Source of the DNA: Berberis thunbergii
Lineage: Eukaryota; Streptophyta; Magnoliopsida; Ranunculales; Berberidaceae
Direction of reading: 5' to 3'
Assembly (NCBI GenBank): GCA_003290165.1
Contig: QNQO01000595.1
Span: 1 to 64,000, forward strand
DNA: 64,000 bases
The notes under the pieces were generated by a model that saw only the letters and a program-made list of their open reading frames with translations, had not been told where the DNA came from and did not search any database. Below are positions 54,991 to 64,000 of the stretch, piece after piece (within the stretch, counting starts at the first letter, position 1; every line of letters starts with the position of its first letter). A program made the translations under genes and the position numbers.

Positions 54991-56512
54991 CTCATCAGAA
55001 ATGAAGTATGTGAAGTAAGGAACTAAGGGATGAAGTCCTGAATCTGTAGCCAAACTTGCTAATGCTTATTTGAATAGAACCGTGTCAGATTTAGTGACAG
55101 TCAGCTCTGTGATTTTATCAAAGTATAACTGCAGATACAATCAATAAGCATTTCATTCAAGTTGATTGATGGAAGTTAATAAGAAAATTGCAATACATAT
55201 ATAACACTGTATACCTGAAGTTCCCTAGATAATACGTGCTTAACAGGTAATTTAATTTCAACAGGTAGCGCATCCTCTTTGTGTTTTGACTTTCTGTTCT
55301 CAGTCGGAGCTACCAGCGCTACAAATGAAGCATGGCAGTTAATTTCCCCTCTTTATAAAAAGAAATTAAACTTCTAAATATATTTTTGGAAAGGAGTGAC
55401 ATCCACATGATCAGAGCAATATAGAGAAAGGAAACAAGATGCTATTACTTGCTTCTTCGTTCTCAGGCTACTTCTCATAAAACAAAAGGGAACAAAACAA
55501 CTCTAATGCAATTCTTTGATTCTAACTTTTTTTGTTCATTCATTTAGCAGTTGCAACTAAAACAAGGAATCAAAAGATAGAACCAATTTTCTCTGTAATG
55601 TTTAGTTTCTAACTATGATGGGGTTCTTGGATTAATTTGAAATACATGCATGTGATGTTGAAAATGTCAATGTTAAAAAAATGACAATGTAAAAGGTTGT
55701 CTCAAACTCTTTATACGAGTAATTTTTGTATAAGGTGAAACTGGAGCTAAGAGACAGACCTTCAACTGGAGCATTTTCTGGAATGGCTGGTTGTACACCT
55801 TCAATAGCAAGCCAATGAGCTACAACTGATGTATCTAGAGGGGCTTTCGGCAGGGGAGCTTCGATCACCTACACAATCGAATACTGTGTGGGATAGAACG
55901 AATCTGAAAATAGTTACAAATAATAATCTGGAGTTAACAAGACGATTGATTCTTACATCTTTAAATTCGACATCCTTGTTGTCAATGTAGAATAAATCCT
56001 TGTGACCTATAGCTCTTTTGAAGCGCAAAGGATCTCCAGTAGCAAAGCCATAAATTGGCTGAAGTAACAAGAGTTGACATACATAAGCAAATGGAAATCC
56101 TGTAATAAAATTTATATAAATTTACTTTGAGAAAAGAAAACGAATACTTCCCAAATAAAAACACCATACACATGCAGAACCATTGAAATGAAGTACATTG
56201 GAACCCTTAAACATCAACAAATACCTTTCCCCAAGGCAGAAATGCAAATAAACAAAAACCATTAGAACTTCAGTGGGAAAGGCAAAATTAAACATTTGCA
56301 GTTTCTGGATGCGAACGTGTACGTTCTCCAGATAACAAACAAACAAAAACAGACCTAAGAATAGCAAACAGGCAGGTAAAAACACTCAATTCTTTAAGTA
56401 TTTTATCATTTTAGCAGTTATATACCTCCACATTGCGTAATTTAAGTGCACTATCCACATCATCTGTTGTCAAAATAGTTCGCTTTGAGTGTCGCATGCA
56501 CTTGATTGCCTC
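54991..56512 (-). pseudogene. TAF6: TAF6 (TFIID subunit 6) fragment, five exons
   Basis: TAF6 is a histone-fold and HEAT-repeat subunit of TFIID. Five consecutive exons with introns survive on the minus strand: 56512-56426 (end of the histone fold, EAIKCMRHSKRT and DDVDSALKLRNVE), 56058-55957 (PIYGFATGDPLRFKRA), 55868-55760 ([17 protein letters not shown]), 55318-55215 (PVEIKLPVKHVLSRELQ) and 55128-54991 (DKITELTV, DSGLHPLVPYFTYFI). Phases fit throughout. The first exon of the histone fold and everything after the fifth exon (more than half the protein) are absent. A stop, TAA at 55068-55066, replaces a conserved Gln codon (C-to-T on the coding strand). It is a truncated, dead genomic copy. 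Confidence 0.9.
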
Positions 56513-57102
56513 CTGTGATTGTGGAATGATAGACGATGTCAGTTCCTTTGAAATGACTAATTTGTTGAAGTAAATAATTATAAAGGGGACTTTTAACAAA
56601 GTTTTGTAAAAATTCTGCGACATAAGATGGTTTAAGGAGTTTGGTAAGGCTGCCTTTCAAAGTATTATCTTTTTAACTGAATAATTTAAAGGAGCTTGAC
56701 CCCAAGAAAAAGTGTTTGGGAATGGGATGATAAGTCGGGCAAATTTTTAGGAGCTGCTACTCCTTTCTCTGAGATCAGGGCTTCTCATATCTCTGAGATG
56801 GGTTTAGAAAAAAACATCTAAAAAACCAGCCACTTAATCATTAAAATAACGTGAACATGGCACTGGATTAGATTTAGTCCCCAAGTTACTCATCCAGAAG
56901 CTATTGATCCATACCTAAATTAGCAGAGAATTCTGACAGCAGTCTGATAGAGATAAGTAAAGAATGCCGCAGCTGACAAAATCAGACTGATGATTGTTAA
57001 GACTGCTGCAATATAGAAGCAGCCCATTGGTTGCATTTCGTGCCAGCTATAAAGAATTTAGGCCTAAACATGATAAAAGACAATTAAGCTTAACAGGCTC
57101 AC

Positions 57103-57193
57103 CAAAAGAGATGATCCCCACTAGATGCAGTCTTCTCTGATATCCAGTCTGGAACTAATTCTTGTAAAAACTTCAGCTGCTCTTCAAATTCAG
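57103..57193 (-). pseudogene. CDT1: CDT1 exon fragment
   Basis: One 91-bp exon with AG acceptor and GT donor encodes FEEQLKFLQELVPDWISEKT and SSGDHLF, matching the C-terminal winged-helix region of the DNA replication licensing factor CDT1. No other CDT1 exon is nearby. It lies where the first TAF6 exon should be, so unrelated gene pieces are joined here. Confidence 0.75.
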
Positions 57194-57537
57194 CTGTAAA
57201 TCAAAACATAATTATTAAGTCTTCATCAAGGTTTAGAATCTGTTTGTGTTGGTTGTTTCTTAATAACCAACAAAACCTTACCTCTATCTAAACATCAGAA
57301 CTGATGTAGCTTCTTCTTCTAGTTTTTGTAGTTTGTAATGTATTCTACAGGTTGGTTCTGTTTTTCTCTATGCTCAAAATAATCCATGAAGGAGTTTGAC
57401 ATAATGAAGACATATTATGGAAGTTGAACTCAGTATATGGTATATGTATTCAACATATCACATAAGAATATAGACATTTTGAGTATAGCCAACATTTCAA
57501 ACTTACATAAGAAGCGGCACATTATCTCAGAACTAAC

Positions 57538-57779
57538 CTGCATCAAAATCATAGCCAAAGTTTCACCAGCTGGTGCAAGACGGCCAAATTCTGCTGGAAA
57601 CATAGTCGCAAGTATTGCTACAATTGCTGTGACGAATGGGAGGTTTCCTCCTTGGATTCTCAAAGATTTTGTGAGGTATGTGGCAACCTTGCAGATGCCA
57701 AAGGACACAGCAAGAGCAGTAGCAGTCTCTAGAACAGGTAGCTTGTTTCCAGGCTTCGACCCCATATCCGCAAGATCAT
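57538..57779 (-). pseudogene. DUF819 membrane-protein exon fragment
   Basis: A 242-bp exon, open throughout, encodes GNKLPVLETATALAVSFGICK, IQGGNLPFVTAIVAILATMFP and LAPAGETLAMILMQ: hydrophobic segments of the plant DUF819 family (bacterial YjcL-like integral membrane protein). Acceptor CAG and donor GT are present. The rest of the gene is absent. Confidence 0.85.
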
Positions 57780-58324
57780 CTGTCACAGTTATGATCACTA
57801 TCAGAACTCAGAAGACAACATTTTTAAGATTCTACTATCCACATTTAGCTGCATTTCTTTTTATAAATTAAATTTCAGCTTCAGATGGTCAGCCACTACG
57901 ATTTAATCTATTATCTTTTGCGAAGTAGTTAAGGTATTGAAAGCTAATACCTTAAAAGTGTTTCCTGCGTATCATGATGTGGAAAACCAACACATTTAGT
58001 GAAAAATCATAGATGATAGATTAATGTTGGGAAAAACAACACAGTGAGATCTTCATTCCATCATTTTCTTTATAACCACAAGACAACAAAACTATCATCT
58101 CATGGTATAGACAAATATAAGACCTCAAAAATTTAATGGCAATGAGCTATTCCTATGAAAAACATGAAAACTCTAATTTATCAAAAACTGATTTACAAGA
58201 AAAAATAAAATACAAGTCATGTATATTATTTTTATATAGAAAATACGAACATTATCAACAGTGTTTTGGTAATTCTGACACAACAATTGAAAAATTCTGT
58301 TCGAAGACATGAACATGAACAATT

Positions 58325-58440
58325 CTAACCTCTCATCAGAAGTCTTTTAAGCTCAGCTGTTAAAGAAACCATTTTTTCGTACACACATCTCTCGTTCAGC
58401 CAACACTATGAAGGCCATCGGATTCCACGTGCCATTTTTT
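58325..58440 (-). pseudogene. Unassigned exon-like fragment
   Basis: On the minus strand, YEKMVSLTAELKRLLMR precedes a GT donor near 58330. Upstream the frame is broken. Parent gene not recognised. It abuts the CAG-rich island. Confidence 0.3.
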
Positions 58441-58499
58441 GGTCGCTGCATATACATTTGATTGATAGCAACATCTTGATATCCGAAACAGTCACATGC

Positions 58500-58720
58500 A
58501 ATGCATTGCAACATCAACGCCGCGCAGCAACAGCAGCATCAGCAACAGCAGCATCAGCAACAGCAGCATCAGCATCAGCAACATCAACAGCAACAGAGCG
58601 CAGCAACAGCAAGTACGCCAGTCCGCCCCCGCATGAAACAGCAGTAGAAAAAAAAAGATGCACTCTGTTTTGCAACAGAGTGCTCTGCCTACACAGCAGC
58701 AGCAGCATCCCCTGCATGAT
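58500..58720. repeat. CAG/CAT-repeat island 1
   Basis: Dense CAGCAACAGCAGCATCAGCAAC units. Similar in make-up to 60480-60835. The open frames through it (Ala/Ser/Thr- or Gln-rich) are repeat artefacts. 58721-59552 has no recognised gene. Confidence 0.6.
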
Positions 58721-59552
58721 TGTAAATTTTTTTTAGAAGCAAAACTTTTGTCTTTTCTGGCATCCGAAACTACATTAGTAAAGGATATCGCTATCTACTA
58801 CATTGATTGTTTTGTTTTATCCAACATTCGAACCTACCTTAGTTAAGAATATCACTACTCTACAATTTAGGTTATCTTACATCAATTTATTTGTTTTTGT
58901 CTATCGATGTGAACTACCTTAGCCAAGGATATCGCTAGTTCATACAAGAGTTAGGTTAACTTATACCAATTTATTTGTTTTTGTTTCTCTGACATTAAAA
59001 ATTACCTTAGTCAATGCTAAGGCTATTCCATATGTGCAAAAGTCCAAAGGCCAGGTATCTTGTTCTTTATTGTTTTTTTTTTCCTTAAAAAGCAATACTA
59101 ATGACCAAAGGCTAGTGTACAACTACTGATTGTTGCTTCTAATATGATCCCTCAGTGTTTAATCATAGTTCTATGCAATAATAATAACATTCTATCCCAA
59201 TACTTTGTGATTTATGGTCAGGCGAATCTCGAATTTAGGCTTATAGGATAACGAACAGGCTAGTGCGATAACTCGAGACAAGCACAGAAACTCGGTCTGT
59301 TGTGAAGGTAAGAACTATACCTAATACAGAATTACATTCTTAATTAATGATATGCATACAGGTATGAAAGTTATAAACATAAGCATTTATCATTGTTTGA
59401 AATAGCCAATGTCAAAGCTTTAGACTAAGATATATTCATTGGACTAATGAAAAAAGTGCTAGAAATGAAGGTCAAGTCATCCATAGTACATCATGTATTA
59501 ATGAAAATATCGACACAAAAAAGATGAGTGTTCAAAATGTTTAATTATTCAC

Positions 59553-59783
59553 CTTTCCATTAAGTGTAAGCTTTGCACAAGTTGGGTTCTCAGGATCTGT
59601 CTTGCCGCAAGTTCCAAGAGGGAACTCACTGAGTGTAAATGAAGCCCTTGAATCATTCAATGCATTACTTGCAGTAGGGTCAAGAGTGGTCAAGTAGAAG
59701 TATGGGATGCCCCAGCCTTTAAACGCAGCAATAGTGTGTTCAACACATCCAGATTCATTTAAGGTGTCAGCGTGAAGGTTAAC
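59553..59783 (-). pseudogene. CREG-like exon, chimeric at its 5' side
   Basis: The exon has a TCTACAG acceptor and an AAAG|GTGAAT donor. From the middle it encodes [40 protein letters not shown] and LTLNGK, the flavin-reductase-fold CREG family (PNPOx-like secreted glycoprotein). The first 28 codons ([21 protein letters not shown]) do not fit CREG and may come from another gene, fused within one open exon. Other CREG exons are absent. Confidence 0.8.
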
Positions 59784-60479
59784 CTGTAGAAAGATATCAT
59801 TAAGGCTCGATAGTATAGAGCATTAATATTTTATGAGAAGCATCATTCTCACTCAACATGTTTGTTTAATGAATTATGGATCACAGGTTTTGTTTTGAAC
59901 TATTGATGACTCAATTTGAGAATTTTCACTAAATATTTGGAAATCAGCAATGTTGGGCAGTGGAATCAATGTTTGATTGTGAACCCAAGGGCAGTATCTC
60001 TCACTGTATTTAATTCCATCCACTACATAATTTATCAAGTTTTCTTTGCTCAAAACATTCATACATGAAAGGCTTACTCCTTACACCCTCATGTCGTGAC
60101 TCATGAGACATTGCATGATTGTAACACTCACAATCCGCCTTCATGTTTATAAACCTTGTTTTTGGGAAAATAAACAGATAAATAAAATTACAAAATATAT
60201 ACACCCATACAGATATAAGATATGCATATCCAAAGCAAAAATGTCCTAGGAAATATAGCTGTGTCTGCGCCAAATATACAAATTAACCATAGTATAACAT
60301 CAGGCATGGTGAACACATACCACAAAGAAAAGGAAAGGTATCCAGCACACCAACTTTTCCTCTTGACCTGTCAGACAACATAAACTTCACATTTGAACAA
60401 TATTGTGTGTGTATCATTGAAAAAACAGGAATGAATGAAAAAATCTAACCTGTATTTCTGGCAACAAACCGGAGGTATT

Positions 60480-60835
60480 GCAAACAAGAATGGCAGCAAT
60501 GGCACCAGCAACTGAAATCAGCTCACTGTCAATTCCCAGCAATCCGGACAGCACCAGCAATCTCTCAGCCATAGAACACGCAGCACACGCGCGTTTCTGT
60601 TACAAATCCCGAATGTACACCGGGCTGCCCAATCAGCCAGCATACACACGCTCCAACCAAACGCTGCTACATACAGCAGCAAACGCGTCCCAGCAGCAGC
60701 AAACACAGCAGCAACAGCAATGCAGCACAACATCAACAACAATGCAGCACTGCGCCTCAGCAGCAGCAGCAACGCAGCGCAGCAACAACAGCATAACCGT
60801 GTCGCAGTCGCGCTTTCGCTGCATTTGTCAACCCA
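60480..60835. repeat. CAG-repeat island 2
   Basis: CAGCAGCAGC and CAACAGCAATGCAGC units, more GC-rich than the neighbourhood. Open frames on both strands (120 codons plus, 84 minus) follow from the repeat. 59784-60479 and 60836-61159 show no recognised gene. Confidence 0.6.
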
Positions 60836-61159
60836 GATGATCTTCCCACATTTTCAATACGATCAAGCTTCCTCTAAAGACACCATTAAATCACAAGCAT
60901 TGAATATCACACAAGTTTGGAAGGCACCAAACCATAACACAGTATCAATTATCAAATATGAAAAACATCACAATGCAATTGTAGTGTGACATGTACAAGT
61001 GGCATGAACCAAAAAGGAAATGTTTTAAGGCTGAACATGAAGAGCTGCGTTGATCCATGGAAAGAGTTCTCTTTACTACTAACTTTCTGTGTAATTCATA
61101 TATCCAATACGAGTCGTGAGCTTACAATATCACTATATGGACTAAAAAAAAATGAATAC

Positions 61160-61321
61160 CTGAAATTCTTGTTGCACCAAGCAATTGCCTCCACGTACAT
61201 TCAAGGGACATTTCAACGCCAAGTCTTCTGAAATAAAACCCGTGCCATCAGTATGTATCAAGGCTTCCCCATCATCAACATAGTAAACTGAGCATCCTTC
61301 CAGTTCTTGATCAAAACATCA
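61160..61321 (-). pseudogene. RNA-dependent RNA polymerase exon fragment (RDR3/4/5 clade)
   Basis: A 162-bp exon with a TTTGCAG acceptor and GT donor encodes VYYVDDGEALIHTDGTGFIS then EDLALKCP, a conserved region ahead of the catalytic motif in plant RDRs of the RDR3-5 type. It is open in frame. The catalytic part and all other exons are missing. 61322-62403 includes an open minus stretch at 61431-61700 that I cannot assign. Confidence 0.8.
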
Positions 61322-62403
61322 CTGCAAATCCAAACTAATCAAATACAAAAGTCTGAAAACCCAATAATGCATATTGTTACAATGTGCTAAAGATCAATGG
61401 ATCAATTTCATTTGTAAGTAGAGCATTATTTTAAGGACTTCCACAAAACTCAGATTGGAAAGACTCGATTAAATATAAGCACACCTTCTTTGACAGTATG
61501 GAGTTTGCAGAACAAAAACTGAACTCTCGTTGACAGACATTGGCAACTTGATACACTGAACTCTGTTGCATAAACAGAAAAGTCTTTAGCATAAGGTTCT
61601 TAGAATCTAGCATCTGGTTCTTGAAGTGTACATGCCTACAATACAATTTCATGCATCTTCGTGGCACTTCTCCCAGCCTTGCAAAATTTTCTATGGTCAA
61701 AACACCAGATTATAATAAAAATAATTGTACATGTTGATGATATTAGAGCGGGGTATTATAAGTTATCCTAGCTAAGCAATTCAATCACTTCAGGTCATCT
61801 TATGAGTGACCCATTCCTGGCACGACACTTCTTATAATAAGCTTTCCGAGTTCATAATCATCACAGATAATCATGTGTTAGAAATGAAAGGAAGGTGATT
61901 AAAGGAATTCGTATCCACTCTGTACACAGATTTCCATCCTATTCCTTAAGGTAACATGAACTTGGTATTTTTGTTCATATTTCATACTGAATCTAACTGT
62001 GCAATGCATGAAATATGAGACCAACACAACGTAAGTGGTAAATGTGATTATGCATGAATCGGGCAGATTATAATAAACTTCTTGTGTGCTAAGGACTTAT
62101 GTGTTCAAAATACTTTTCAGTGATTCAAAGTTATCGCGGAGCACACCAAGCAGTCAGTACTAAGCACAGTATCAGTACTAGTAGTGAGCAAATTCCACAC
62201 TACGATACATTCAAAGTGGGTGTGCTTATATGAGTCTTCTCATTCTCCAATCAAGTCTAATTTGGTTTACTAGAAAATCCAAAAAGGAATGGGACCTTTG
62301 AAAAAAATATGATTGCATGCATACTTAAAATGACTAAGTATTTGATCAAAAATCTCAGCAAATGTGTGTTGAACACAAACACATTAATTGCAACTAAGTC
62401 TCT

Positions 62404-62552
62404 AAAATCCTTTGGGACAAGAATTCCAGATGCAAAAGTCTTTATAAATGTGAGGTTCTTCAGAAGGGAACCATATGTCTGCTTGGTTGAAGGCTCAATC
62501 CTGTCTGGCTCTAGAAAGCGAAAAACGAGTTTGGTCTTGATTGGTTTGAAAG
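62404..62552 (-). pseudogene. Glycerophosphodiester phosphodiesterase fragment (SHV3-like)
   Basis: Encodes [16 protein letters not shown] and [18 protein letters not shown] then [10 protein letters not shown], a conserved stretch of plant GDPD-like GPI-anchored proteins. The frame stays open but family homology stops at KDF; the catalytic His/acid residues are elsewhere and missing. Confidence 0.8.
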
Positions 62553-62914
62553 CAAAAATACTTCTTAGGAAGCACACCTCGGGTGAGGAGATGTAATTGA
62601 CAATAACTCATCTTGATATAGAGATCACATAACTTCTCATACTCAGATTATGTTGTGCAAAGAATGTGTCGTACTGAAATTAAAAGAGCGAAAAAGACAT
62701 GATGCATGAGTAAGGCATATTCTGTGCATTTCAACATATATGTATGTGTGTGTGTATTTCTGAAGTAAAGAGTTATTCATTACCCAAATGGCATAATAAT
62801 GGTAATCAGATAGAAGAAAGAAGTTACCAATGTTTGGAAATCTTTCGCCATCAAATCAATATTGGACTTCTAGTCTTACTTATTAGCTCTAAGTTTAGAC
62901 AATATGAAACTTAC

Positions 62915-63247
62915 CACTATAGCGACCCATTAACTTCACGACACCAATACAGTTTTAAGAACTTTCAGCTTCGACATGTGCTGCATTAATTGCACGTTGA
63001 GCCTCTTCAACAACAGTATCAAAACTGAATGATTTGTCAATAACCTAAGCCAACAGGAAATCATGACAAAAATATGAGACAGATAATATTTGGATTAACT
63101 CACAGTTTTAGAACTAATTAGAAAATCAATAAAAATTGGTTGAATATCAAATTTGCAGCTACAGTCCTAACAAGTACCGGGTATGTCATTATCAATAGTC
63201 TTGGGAACTCCTGCAACTGCAACTTTGAGACCGCGTCTTTTGATTTC
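62915..63247 (-). pseudogene. PFK: 6-phosphofructokinase fragment, two exons
   Basis: Exon 63247-63178 encodes [23 protein letters not shown] and exon 63044-62915 encodes VIDKSFSFDTVVEEAQRAIN then AAHVEAES and VVKLMGRYSG. They are adjacent exons of plant ATP-dependent phosphofructokinase, including the TIDND substrate motif and MGR loop. In the second exon a TAA replaces a codon after ES (expected VEN), so it is dead. The remaining exons are absent within the window. Confidence 0.9.
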
Positions 63248-64000
63248 CTGCATAAATAAGATAACTACAAGATCAGAAACTATAGCTAAAGATAACTGAC
63301 TGTAGAGTCGGATCTTGATAACATCTTAACCAATGTTATACTGTTAGGAACTTAGGACTTTGGATAAAGGACTCAATTTAGCAAAAGATCATTGAGTGGC
63401 TCACTCTCCCAGAGGCTAAGAACTTATCACATCGGTTAGGAAAGGGCGAGGGATTGGGCGAGGCGAAGAAGGTGCACCCCTGATGTGATTGAAGAGCCTG
63501 TAGTTGATTCAGGACCAAGGTCAGATGATATCATCTGCCTACAGGTATCAGGGAGCGCAGGAAGGACTGAATTCGTAAGGCTGCGCAGGATAAAAAAAAA
63601 TATCAAAATGAAAACAACCAGCTATAGCAAAATTATTACATGTTGTATCATTCTTATGCCGATAGTGATTGTTATAAACTTGAAACTGATGGAGAAGTTA
63701 TAAAACAGATCATCCACACAGCCTTGAAACCACAAATCAAACTAAAAACACCTTAAAATGAAAGCATAAGAAATCCATAACATCTAAAAAGCAATTACTT
63801 CATCTCATACTTCTATCATTAGCATTGAAAAGTGTCCATGCCAATTTTAGCATCTCATTGATAGTTGATACATGGACTCTGTATTATGCCAAATTGTATA
63901 TTTTCAAAATACGATAGTACCAATACTTCATAAATACTTATACTTTCCCATTTCCACATCCTAAACAAGGAGAAGGAATCTGCTTACTATGGCTTTACCA
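63248..64000. other. No recognised gene at the right edge
   Basis: A 72-codon plus-strand frame (63485-63703) has no family motif. No CACTA right terminus is seen. Confidence 0.4.

Noticed and set aside
60478..60840. 120-codon frame with Gln and Ser runs
   Set aside because: It follows from CAG repeats; start context and family evidence are lacking.
60977..60986. TTGTAGTG as the right end of the fragment-carrying CACTA
   Set aside because: No T-run, no AACGG hairpins before it, and the flanking triplet does not match TCA.

Overview
This window is nuclear DNA of a flowering plant. It has GT-AG introns of 0.06 to 3.5 kb, AT-rich intergenic DNA, plant-only gene families (NAC, 2S albumin, XH domain) and typical plant transposons (Copia, LINE, CACTA, Mutator-like, hAT, PIF/Harbinger). 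The 2S albumin resembles those of Ericales such as Brazil nut, so an asterid close to Ericales is my guess; that is weak evidence. There are no operons. Most of the sequence is transposon-derived.

Genes. (1) 3575-7943, minus: a TRAPPC3/BET3 trafficking subunit, intact except that its last exon is not found and may lie beyond the left edge. (2) 10586-17968, plus: a ten-exon ER-membrane J-protein (DNAJC25 / plant dnaJ 50 type) with a Mutator-like element in intron 3. (3) 27662-29033, plus: a six-repeat polyubiquitin gene with a 5'UTR intron, broken by two single-C losses. (4) 31271-31696, plus: a 2S albumin seed storage protein with an ABRE upstream. (5) 32125-34206, minus: a five-exon gene whose NAC DNA-binding domain is joined in phase to an XH domain, the C-terminal domain of the FDM/IDN2 RNA-directed DNA methylation factors. 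One base is missing near its start. Degraded XH pieces lie at 29692-30165.

Mobile DNA. 37429-49318 is a nested stack: a Mutator-like element with long terminal inverted repeats and a perfect 9-bp target duplication. It contains a Copia element (37773-44439) whose gag-to-integrase segment is inverted and split by a ~2.2-kb solo-LTR-like insertion, and a complete non-autonomous CACTA element (44791-48503). That CACTA carries hairpin subterminal repeats, a GATC-rich minisatellite and two tRNA-Glu-like copies. Smaller elements are PIF/Harbinger MITEs (21881, 25947), Mutator-like elements (12441, 20574), a hAT inside another hAT-like element (50204 in 49948), and three GC-rich fold-back repeats. 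Five LINE 3' remnants occur.

53601-64000 begins with a CACTA-type terminus and its subterminal hairpins. It then holds pieces of at least seven unrelated host genes, exons with intron borders, all on the minus strand: TAF6, CDT1, a DUF819 membrane protein, CREG, an RNA-dependent RNA polymerase, a glycerophosphodiester phosphodiesterase and phosphofructokinase. Some carry stop codons. This looks like a large gene-fragment-collecting transposon whose far end is outside the window. It and the NAC-XH gene are the two most interesting things here.
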